Below are positions 26,101 to 32,148 of a stretch of DNA of 42,265 nucleotides, piece by piece. Position 1 is the first letter of the stretch; every line of letters starts with the position of its first letter. The DNA is from Methylococcaceae bacterium (GTDB taxonomy: Bacteria > Pseudomonadota > Gammaproteobacteria > Methylococcales > Methylococcaceae). The notes below the pieces were generated by a model. The model saw nothing but the letters and a program-made list of their open reading frames with translations. It made no database searches and had not been told where the DNA came from. The stretch covers positions 1 to 42,265 of the forward strand of contig SCQD01000034.1 in NCBI GenBank assembly GCA_004299145.1. Reading direction: 5' to 3'. Made by a program: the position numbers and the translations under genes.

Positions 26101-27711
26101 CTGGGCGACATCGTCAATTCCGACCCGGTATTCGTCGGCCAGGAAAACTACGGTTACAGCAAACTGCCGGGGCTGGAAGGCTCGCGCTACACCAGTTTCC
26201 GCGCCGGCAGCGCCTATAGCGGACGTCTCAACATGGTCTACGCCGGCGCCAACGACGGCATGCTGCACGGCTTCAACGCCGGCGTCGCGCCCACCAGCAA
26301 CGGCGCGGAAGTTTTCGCCTACGTGCCCAACGCGGTATTCGACAAACTCGGCGAGTTTTCCAACCCCGGTTACACCCACCGCTATCTGGTCGACGGCTCG
26401 CCGAAGGCGGGCGATGTCTACTTCAGCGGCGGCACCTGGAAAACCGTGCTGGTCGGCACGACCGGCGCCGGCGGCAAGGGCATTTTCGCGCTGGACGTCA
26501 CCAACCCGTCCGCTTTCGGCGCCGCCAATGTGCTGTGGGAAATCAGCAGCGGCGAGGAAGTGCCGGACGGCAATGCGTCCGCCAAAGCGGAATTTGCCAA
26601 CAACCTGGGTTATGCCCTGCCGCAACCCTCGATAGCGCGCATGGCCAACGGCCAGTGGGCCGCGGTGGCCGCCAACGGTTATGGCAGCGGCGACGGCGTC
26701 ACCACCGGCAACCAGGCGGTGCTTTACATCATCAACGTAGAAAACGGCAGCCTCATCAAAACGATCAATACCGGAGCCGGCTCGGCGGCGGCGCCCAACG
26801 GCCTGTCCACGCCGATCACGGTCGACGCCAACGACGACAGGATCGTCGATTACATCTATGCGGGAGATTTACTGGGCAATCTGTGGAAATTCGATGTTTC
26901 CAGCGCCGATATCGCCGACTGGACCCTGGCCAACAGCGGCAATCCTTTGTTCGTCGCTTGTACGGACAACGCCTGCAGCGCCGCCAACCGGCAGCCGATT
27001 ACCGCCAAGCCGCAGGTCGGCAAGCACGAATCCGGCGGCTACATGGTGTATTTCGGTACCGGTAAATATTTTGAAATGATCGATCAGGATGTCGGCAACG
27101 CACAAACCCAGTCGTTTTATGCGGTTTGGGACAACAACGCCGCAGTGGCCGGCCGCGGCGATCTGCAAACCCAGACCATCACCGCCGAAATCTCGCAAAG
27201 CGGTTTCAACCTGAGGAGCACTTCGAGCAACGCGGTGAACTACGCCACGCAAAAGGGCTGGTACATGGACCTGTTGAAACCGGCGGCAGCGCAGAGCGAC
27301 GGCGAGCGGGTGGTCAGCACGCCGTTGCTGCGCAACGGCCGCATTATTTTCACGACCCTGGTGCCCAACCCGCCCAATGCTTCCAGCCAATGCGGCGTGG
27401 GCAGCGATGGCACCAGCTGGCTGATGGAAATGGACGCGCAAAGCGGCAACCCTCTGCCGGCGGGCAAGCCGCCCTGGGATATCAACGGTGACGGCAAAAT
27501 CGACAGCAACGATCTGCTGCCGGGTGGCGAAACGCCGACGGGCAAGCAGTCGACCATCGGCATCGTCGACACGCCGGGCGTCATTTCCGCCGGCGAGTTG
27601 GAATACAAATACACCAGCGGCTCCAGCCTGGGCGCACTGGAAGTCACCACCGAATCGGGCGGCGGCGGCGGCGTGCCGGCCGGCCGGCAATCCTGGCGGC
27701 AATTGCGTTAA
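23173..27711 (+). CDS. pilY1: Pilus tip adhesin PilY1 with a large Cys/Trp-rich insert
   Basis: 1512 residues, some 300-350 longer than well-known PilY1 proteins. Signal peptide 1-26. The von Willebrand A domain starts VMLMVDTSGSMTQ with MIDAS D51-S55 but is interrupted. Residues about 190-600 are an insert rich in Cys, Trp and Asn with a 44-residue tandem repeat (419-506), and the VWA resumes at about 620 (SFAVLISDGLPNGD). The C-terminal beta-propeller contains NDGMLHGFNAG and TVLVGTTGAGGKGIFALDV. The calcium loop D1218-x-N1220-x-D1222-xxx-D1226 matches the site needed for pilus dynamics in Pseudomonas PilY1. Further EF-like loops are at 836-856 and 1436-1444. PilY1 sits at the pilus tip, acts in adhesion and surface sensing, and here ends the tip operon with pilE. 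Confidence 0.95.
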   Translation: MHTLKACLVCICSLLFTAGVASVAAATITPAQRPLFMSVVSGKPNVMLMVDTSGSMTQKVAANNDTRLNIAKQAATNLVDSLIPPPGSDPSVRLGLTTYYSSNGGKLLFPVGDLDAAQAAAIKAQISQLKASGYTPLATTLSDIGYYFATGNTTNNLILHPGRANQSTEPMASVFARSNTQTSGLYGFDPADTQTCTVSTQTITPNDMPANANPTCNSIVTGGAATAGAAGSTPPIQMIVVGDQPTLCTGQQTGNNSVCMTQNNVGNSSGSLPECSQCDNETALPGVGITWDSKPPGATPTLAVGASAQIEAHETPNVSGSSVSFSGVTNSVCSKGNDNNVNYAGGSHTRATISGTADGVCRVCATIKDGDNPVFSWSPGGTAWLNGVYCGGYHYGDQQCDNWSHSGCQQTGDTWTDAWNHTGYDDRRYQCNNNGDNWCSDWRNSSRTCRNWGSNCGFSQGGWNHSGNDDRRFQCNNEGDDWCSDWDETTRTCRSWGSPCHRDTGTCACNGTLSTCVRKHPCNKAPLDITIGTGAAGGGSGANNGGTGGTLQGNLCFDNTQYYTIQQYGSTDVAGPYLGKNLNWYFSQPGFVQGSLDLPPTSTTTCSVTNNDKRPIQSYCQKSFAVLISDGLPNGDRSVGNLLKDYSGDCAAGLCNATTNSVHMPGTAQPLLSTGSACNNTNTSTGRYYLSCQNGAKVGRAYESNGSDYLDDVALALYDMDLRPDLGAAQKATSHLKNNLITYAIGFADPSLSSNSVLNAAATLGGGAFYYAADAQALADALDSVIGNISAKVGSSASVATNSSHLQNNSAIFQARFDSGGWTGSFRAFPIAPSEDLNSNGILDAGEDANNNGNLDGGSVGSLLWDAAEHIPAFAARNILTYRPYAGGAHGTGAPFECGSLSSPQKTLLGIATCAGTDQGYWRLNYLRGDWSHEEINSKRKDPDTIRSSVAGDRIFRNRTVLDQVTGNALQPDPWVLGDIVNSDPVFVGQENYGYSKLPGLEGSRYTSFRAGSAYSGRLNMVYAGANDGMLHGFNAGVAPTSNGAEVFAYVPNAVFDKLGEFSNPGYTHRYLVDGSPKAGDVYFSGGTWKTVLVGTTGAGGKGIFALDVTNPSAFGAANVLWEISSGEEVPDGNASAKAEFANNLGYALPQPSIARMANGQWAAVAANGYGSGDGVTTGNQAVLYIINVENGSLIKTINTGAGSAAAPNGLSTPITVDANDDRIVDYIYAGDLLGNLWKFDVSSADIADWTLANSGNPLFVACTDNACSAANRQPITAKPQVGKHESGGYMVYFGTGKYFEMIDQDVGNAQTQSFYAVWDNNAAVAGRGDLQTQTITAEISQSGFNLRSTSSNAVNYATQKGWYMDLLKPAAAQSDGERVVSTPLLRNGRIIFTTLVPNPPNASSQCGVGSDGTSWLMEMDAQSGNPLPAGKPPWDINGDGKIDSNDLLPGGETPTGKQSTIGIVDTPGVISAGELEYKYTSGSSLGALEVTTESGGGGGVPAGRQSWRQLR
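24427..24690 (+). repeat. Two tandem 132-base units within pilY1
   Basis: Residues 419-462 and 463-506 align without gaps over most of their length: WNHTGYDDRRYQCNNNGDNW against WNHSGNDDRRFQCNNEGDDW, then CSDWRNSSRTCRNWGSNC against CSDWDETTRTCRSWGSPC. Cys, Trp, Asp-Asp-Arg-Arg and Gly positions are conserved while the DNA has diverged, suggesting an old duplication under selection. Confidence 0.85.
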
Positions 27712-27731
27712 TCCACAAACGGACCACGGCC

Positions 27732-28181
27732 ATGCACACCGGCAAAAAAACCAGCGGCTTTACGCTGATCGAACTGATGATCACGGTGGTCATCATCGGC
27801 ATTCTGGCGGCCATCGCCTATCCGGGCTATCAGCAGCACCTGATGAAAACCCGCCGGGCGGATGCCGAAGGCGCGCTGTTGCAAAACGCCAACTTTCTGG
27901 AGCGCTACTTCACGGAGCAAAGCTGCTATAGAAACCGCGCCGACAACGATCCCAACGCTTGCGAAAGCGGCGACGGCCTGCCAAGCTTGCCGGTCACGCA
28001 ATCGCCCGCCGACAACCCGGCTTACGAGTTGTCCATACAGGCCAGCGTGAGCGACGGCACCAGCTATACGCTCCAGGCCATGCCCATTCCGGGCTCCACC
28101 CAGGAAAACGACGCTTGCGGCACGCTGACCTATAGCAATACCGGCGTCAAAAGCGCGGATTTATCGAGCGGGTGTTGGTAG
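27732..28181 (+). CDS. pilE: Type IV pilin PilE (minor pilin)
   Basis: 149 residues. The leader MHTGKKTSG is followed by FTLIELMITVVIIGILAAIA and YPGYQQHLMKTRRADAEGAL, the classical PilE start with Glu+5. The C-terminal half holds a Cys pair (SCYRNRADNDPNAC) and the usual final ACGTLTYSNTGVKS...CW disulfide region. Twenty bases after pilY1, so part of the same operon. Convergent with the next pilin gene, with only 13 bases between the stops. Confidence 0.93.
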   Translation: MHTGKKTSGFTLIELMITVVIIGILAAIAYPGYQQHLMKTRRADAEGALLQNANFLERYFTEQSCYRNRADNDPNACESGDGLPSLPVTQSPADNPAYELSIQASVSDGTSYTLQAMPIPGSTQENDACGTLTYSNTGVKSADLSSGCW

Positions 28182-28194
28182 CAACGCGGCGGAG

Positions 28195-28584
28195 TTACCA
28201 GCAGTCGGAGGGAAATTTATTGCCTGATTCGTCGATGGACAGCGTAGTACACGAGGTGGAATCCTCCGCGTCGTCGGCTTGCGCACCGCCCGGCGTGGCG
28301 GTGGCAACGATGCTGAAAGACGTATCGGTCGGTGCGGGCGTAAAGCTGATGGTGTAATCATCCAGAGCGGTGGTCGCTATGGCATCGCTGTACGTGCTAT
28401 GGTTGGCGCGCCATTTTTCCTCCGCCAGCGCCAACCGCATCAGCTCGGCCTTGGCGGCGGCGCGGCGGCCTTTGCCCATGTGCGAGGTATAGGCGGGATA
28501 AGCAATGGCGGCCAGCAGCCCCACGATGCCCAGGGCGATCACCAGTTCGATGAGTGTGAAACCGCGTTTTCTACGAAGGCTCAT
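28195..28584 (-). CDS. Type IV pilin-like protein (PilE/PilA type)
   Basis: 129 residues. The leader MSLRRKRG is followed by FTLIELVIALGIVGLLAAIA and YPAYTSHMGKGRRAAAKAEL. The C-terminus ends CTTLSIDESGNKFPSDCW with the terminal Cys pair of small pilins. GGAG precedes the ATG, and a promoter with a perfect -10 lies upstream. It stands alone on the minus strand between the two pseudopilin sets. It could be a major-pilin-like or accessory pilin; expression level would decide. Confidence 0.9.
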   Translation of the reverse strand: MSLRRKRGFTLIELVIALGIVGLLAAIAYPAYTSHMGKGRRAAAKAELMRLALAEEKWRANHSTYSDAIATTALDDYTISFTPAPTDTSFSIVATATPGGAQADDAEDSTSCTTLSIDESGNKFPSDCW

Positions 28585-28616
28585 GGATGACTCCGGGGTT
28601 GGTTTTGATGGTGTAG

Positions 28617-28647
28617 ATTATAGGAATCGGCGCCGCCAAAGCTACAA
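28617..28647 (-). promoter_or_regulatory. Sigma-70 promoter for the lone pilin gene
   Basis: On the minus strand TTGTAG (28642-28647) and a perfect TATAAT (28617-28622) are 19 bases apart, about 33 bases before the pilin ATG. The spacer is two bases longer than optimal. Confidence 0.5.
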
Positions 28648-28745
28648 TTATGAATATGTATTTTTGATAGGGCCGTCACGTTTTACAGCAGCATTTTCAC
28701 CGACACTGTAACATAATCGGTTCCGGCCCCATGAGGAGAAAAAAC

Positions 28746-29288
28746 GTGTTCAACCTCAGATGTCAAAACGGCATTACGTTAATCGAAACATTAACCGCCG
28801 TCGTCGTACTGGGAGTTCTGGTGGCGGCTTCCGTGCCTTCGTTTAACCAGTTCATCCAGGGCGGTAGACTGAAAGGCGCCCTGGAGTCGGTGTTCGCCAA
28901 TCTCCAGTATGCCAAATCGGAAGCCATCAAGCGCAACCGACAGGTATATCTCACCTTCACTGAAACAGGAGATACCTGGTGTTACGGATTGACCACCGCC
29001 TCGGGTTCGCCCGCCTGTACCTGCGATACCACGACCAGAACCACCACCTGCGAAATAGCCACTGTTTACAGCGACGATTATAAAAATATAACCATAGACT
29101 CAAGCACGTCGCCGGCATCGCGCCAGTATTCATTCAACCCGATCCGCGGCAGCGCAGATTCCGGAAACGTCACGCTAAGTAACGGAACGTATACCTTGCG
29201 CGTGGTTATATCTTCGCTGGGACGCATTAAAATCTGCTCGCCGGATAATGCCGGCTTGCCGGGCCTTACCGATTATCCGGGGTGTTGA
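28746..29288 (+). CDS. Second FimT/GspH-type minor pilin (fimT2)
   Basis: 180 residues from GTG 28746, chosen because AGGAGA lies at 28733-28738; ATG 28731 would place the ribosome site inside the gene. The leader MFNLRCQNG is followed by ITLIETLTAVVVLGVLVAAS with Glu+5. FANLQYAKSEAIKRNRQVYL is the GspH/FimT signature. Four cysteines (CTCDTTTRTTTC region and C-terminal pairs) may stabilise it. It opens the second pseudopilin set and overlaps no neighbour; pilW2 starts six bases after its stop. Confidence 0.88.
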   Translation: MFNLRCQNGITLIETLTAVVVLGVLVAASVPSFNQFIQGGRLKGALESVFANLQYAKSEAIKRNRQVYLTFTETGDTWCYGLTTASGSPACTCDTTTRTTTCEIATVYSDDYKNITIDSSTSPASRQYSFNPIRGSADSGNVTLSNGTYTLRVVISSLGRIKICSPDNAGLPGLTDYPGC

Positions 29289-29293
29289 AAGCG

Positions 29294-29974
29294 ATGAAAA
29301 CAACACAGTGCGGTTTCACGCTGGTGGAACTATTGATCACCATGTTGATCGGTATGTTCATATTGTCGGCGGTTACCACCATGCTGGTTTCCTCCAATCA
29401 AACCAGCGTGGATACGCTACGCATGATCAGAATGCAGCAGGAATTGCGCGCCGTCATGAATTTGATGACCAGCGACTTGCGCCGCGCCGGGTTCAACGGC
29501 GGATCGGCCAGCCTCATCGGAACCGGCAGCGCCAATCCGTTCGGCATCAGCGAACCGACCACGGCCAGTCCCACCGGCACCTGCATCCTGTATGCCTACG
29601 ATCAATCCGGCAATTCCGCCGCCTCCCCGACCAACTACGACGGCACGGTCAACGGCACGGAAAATTATGGTTTTCGCCTGGACAGCGGCGATGGCGCGGT
29701 GGAAAGGCGTCAGGCCGGCGCTGATTGCAGCGCGGGAGGCTGGCAAAACCTGACCGACGAAAACGTCGTCAAAGTTACCGGGCTGCAGTTTACCCGCTCC
29801 GACAGCGTGGTCTGCAACGGCACGACCCAGGGCGCCATCGTGGTTTGGCTGACCATTACCTTGACCGGCGAACTGGTCAACGACGCGACGGTAAGCCGCA
29901 CCCTGACGGAGCGCGTGCGTACCCGCAGTGAACAATATCAGTCGTACCCTGCCGGTGATTGCGTCAACACCTGA
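29294..29974 (+). CDS. Second PilW-like minor pilin (pilW2)
   Basis: 226 residues from ATG 29294. MKTTQCG is followed by FTLVELLITMLIGMFILSAV, with Glu+5. QQELRAVMNLMTSDLRRAGF is the PilW-type signature, and a C-terminal strand reads VVWLTITLTGELVND. It is about 95 residues shorter than the PilW of the first set. The set is interrupted behind it by some 780 bases holding a repeat and a DUF4160/DUF2442 remnant before pilX2. Confidence 0.88.
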   Translation: MKTTQCGFTLVELLITMLIGMFILSAVTTMLVSSNQTSVDTLRMIRMQQELRAVMNLMTSDLRRAGFNGGSASLIGTGSANPFGISEPTTASPTGTCILYAYDQSGNSAASPTNYDGTVNGTENYGFRLDSGDGAVERRQAGADCSAGGWQNLTDENVVKVTGLQFTRSDSVVCNGTTQGAIVVWLTITLTGELVNDATVSRTLTERVRTRSEQYQSYPAGDCVNT

Positions 29975-30018
29975 GATATTCCGGGTTCTTTGGGATCTTG
30001 CATGGTACTGCGTTCAAA

Positions 30019-30160
30019 CGTCGTTCCGCCAGGGATTGGCGGAATCCAGGGCCATGGATGGCAGTCTGCGAATCTCGTTGTCGCTGATTCGAAGCGCGGA
30101 GGTGATTCGCGGCCTCCACGTCCCTGTGCCTGGATTCCGCCAATCCCTGGCGGAACGACG
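30019..30160. repeat. REPIN/MITE-like element with 32-base perfect inverted arms
   Basis: The arm at 30019-30050 is the exact reverse complement of 30129-30160. Each arm itself contains a small palindrome (CCGCCAGGGATTGGCGG). The 78-base centre has a further inverted pair CGAATC/GATTCG. Two inverted palindromes forming one long hairpin is the layout of REPINs. The surrounding stretch 29975-30339 has no other gene that I can support. Confidence 0.85.
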
Positions 30161-30339
30161 GTATATACGACGTAACCGTAAAAACCAATACCGGTAAGCG
30201 TTCCCTGCCGGGGTGACTGTCTTTATCCGTCGGTGACATGATTTGTGACCGTTTCCATGCGAATTCCCAAAGAACCATATTCCGGCGGAAAACCATTTAT
30301 ATTTAACGTGCTACGGATCTTGATGGATAACCTATGTTC

Positions 30340-30387
30340 ATGCCAAGCATCAAAGACATTCCAGGCCCCTATCGAGTATTCTTTTAA
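30340..30387 (+). pseudogene. DUF4160 gene reduced to its first 15 codons
   Basis: ATG 30340 begins MPSIKDIPGPYRVFF, the conserved N-terminus of DUF4160 proteins, then hits TAA at 30385. About 27 bases later a different frame gives FTKNCGRLA and a TGA that overlaps the ATG of the DUF2442 gene, which looks like the original 3' end. The middle (some 60-70 codons) has been deleted. DUF4160 and DUF2442 usually form an adjacent pair thought to be toxin-antitoxin-like. Confidence 0.7.
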
Positions 30388-30414
30388 ATTTACCAAAAAT
30401 TGCGGAAGGTTGGC

Positions 30415-30696
30415 ATGAGCACTGTGGTTAATGTAATTGAGCCTCGATTATCAAGTATTCAAATTACCGAAGACGAAATTATTGCTTGCCTAGTCGACGG
30501 GCGTAAAGTAAGCGTGCCATTGGTGTGGTCGTGGCGACTATCGGAAGCCAACGATAAACAGCGGCAAAATTTTGAAATTATCGGCGATGGTCAGGGTATC
30601 CATTGGCCTGATATAGATGAAGACATAAGCATCGAAGGAATGCTGCATGGCTTGCCAGCCCATCGCCCCTATCACCCTGTAAAACAAGCGGCTTAA
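30415..30696 (+). CDS. DUF2442 protein, partner gene deleted
   Basis: 93 residues from ATG 30415, with GGAAGG at 30403-30408. The core DGRKVSVPLVWSWRLSEAND, then QRQNFEIIGDGQGIHWPDID and EDISIEGMLHGLPAH is the complete DUF2442 signature. Normally it follows a DUF4160 gene and is regarded as a likely antitoxin half. Here the DUF4160 gene is reduced to a stub, so this is an orphan. It is unrelated to the pilin genes around it and interrupts their set. Confidence 0.88.
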   Translation: MSTVVNVIEPRLSSIQITEDEIIACLVDGRKVSVPLVWSWRLSEANDKQRQNFEIIGDGQGIHWPDIDEDISIEGMLHGLPAHRPYHPVKQAA

Positions 30697-30758
30697 CACG
30701 CGGTAATTCGAAACCCGCGTTTTATCAGACTTTCATGGACTTATTCGGAGTTACGCGC

Positions 30759-32138
30759 ATGAACACGATCAAAGCCCAGCCTTCCGTCAGTCAGCGAGGA
30801 TTTAACGGCCAACGCCAGCGCGGCATGGTCACACTGCTGGTGGCGGCCTTGAGTCTGGCGCTGGTCTCGGCCATGGCCGTCTATACCGCCAACGTCAGCA
30901 TGACGGATATCCGCATTTCCGCCAACGAAGCGCGGCGCGGCGAAGCGATGGCCGCCGCCGAGGCCGGTTTGGCACAAGCTTTCGATTATCACAAGCGCCG
31001 CCCGGTCACCGTCAATACCCCAACTCCAACCGCTGGAAATTCCGTGGCCGAATACTGGGACAATCAGGCCACCGATCTGTTGACCACGCCGACCACCCTG
31101 AGCAACGGCGCCACCGTCAACTGGGAACGCATGCTGCGCTGTACCAGCGGCCTGGTGGTGCCTCCCGCCGGCGATGACGACGCGGGCGCCATTTGCAACG
31201 GCGCCGGCACTTATTACGTCATCCGCACCCAGGGGTTGTCGGCGGACGGCAGCTCCAGCGCCGAGGTGCAGTTGCAAGTGGCCTATGGTTCCTACCTGGG
31301 CGGGCCGCCGCCGGATACCCCGGTGGTGGCGGCAGGCTCGGTGGGCACGGGCGGCAATTTCAACGTGGTCGCCAATCCTAACGGCGGTGGCGACGGCGTG
31401 CCGGTTACCTTATGGACTTCCGGCACCGTCACACCGTCCGGCAGTTCCGCCACCTGTCAACCGCAGTATTTTTCGGGGTCGGCTTGCACAGGCAGCCTGC
31501 TCAGCAGCGGTACGGCAGGACTCGACATCGTCGACGAAGATCCCATATGTGATCCCGATTGTCTGACGGCTGGCCATACCGGTAATTTTCCCAACGACGT
31601 ATTCGAATACCTGTTTGGAACCTCGGCGCTCAATTATGCCGACGTGCGCGCCATGGCGACGGTGTTGACCGATTGCTCGACGCTCAACGAATATTCGGTG
31701 GGATTGTATTGGATCGAAGGCGGCGGCACCTGCGGCATCAGCGCCAACTCCACCGTCGGCGCCGCTGCCGACGATGCGGCGACCGACGACGCCGAAGGCC
31801 CCATCATCCTGGTGTTGGATCAGACGTCCTTGCAAATGAACGGCGGCGCCAGCATCAACGGCATCGTGTTTGCCTTCGACAAACCCACCAGCACGCCCTA
31901 CGCGGCGGGCGAAGCCCAGGAAACACAAGGACTGGGCGGCACCTTGCAACTCAACGGCAACGCGGTGGTCAATGGCGCGCTGATCGCCAATTACAGCTTG
32001 GGCACCGCTTTGAACGGCACTTTTTCCGTCAACTACGACAGTGCCGTTCTTGCGCAATTCGCCGGAGCCGGCAGCGGCGGCGGCGGGGTAGGCACCGGAC
32101 CTTTAACGAAAATAGTCGGCAGTTGGCGGGATTTTTAG
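30759..32138 (+). CDS. Long PilX-like pilus assembly protein (pilX2)
   Basis: 459 residues from ATG 30759, where GGAG lies upstream; ATG 30735 is possible. The leader ends in RQRG before MVTLLVAALSLALVSAMAVY, with EARRGEAMAAAEAGLAQAF, the PilX N-terminal pattern without Glu+5. The remaining 380 residues are far longer than a normal PilX. Near the end GPIILVLDQTSLQMNGGASI, then TLQLNGNAVVNGALIANYSL and FSVNYDSAVLAQF form turns of a probable beta-solenoid, as in long PilX-domain proteins. Ten bases separate it from the giant pilV-like gene. Confidence 0.87.
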   Translation: MNTIKAQPSVSQRGFNGQRQRGMVTLLVAALSLALVSAMAVYTANVSMTDIRISANEARRGEAMAAAEAGLAQAFDYHKRRPVTVNTPTPTAGNSVAEYWDNQATDLLTTPTTLSNGATVNWERMLRCTSGLVVPPAGDDDAGAICNGAGTYYVIRTQGLSADGSSSAEVQLQVAYGSYLGGPPPDTPVVAAGSVGTGGNFNVVANPNGGGDGVPVTLWTSGTVTPSGSSATCQPQYFSGSACTGSLLSSGTAGLDIVDEDPICDPDCLTAGHTGNFPNDVFEYLFGTSALNYADVRAMATVLTDCSTLNEYSVGLYWIEGGGTCGISANSTVGAAADDAATDDAEGPIILVLDQTSLQMNGGASINGIVFAFDKPTSTPYAAGEAQETQGLGGTLQLNGNAVVNGALIANYSLGTALNGTFSVNYDSAVLAQFAGAGSGGGGVGTGPLTKIVGSWRDF

Positions 32139-32148
32139 GAGCATCGAC

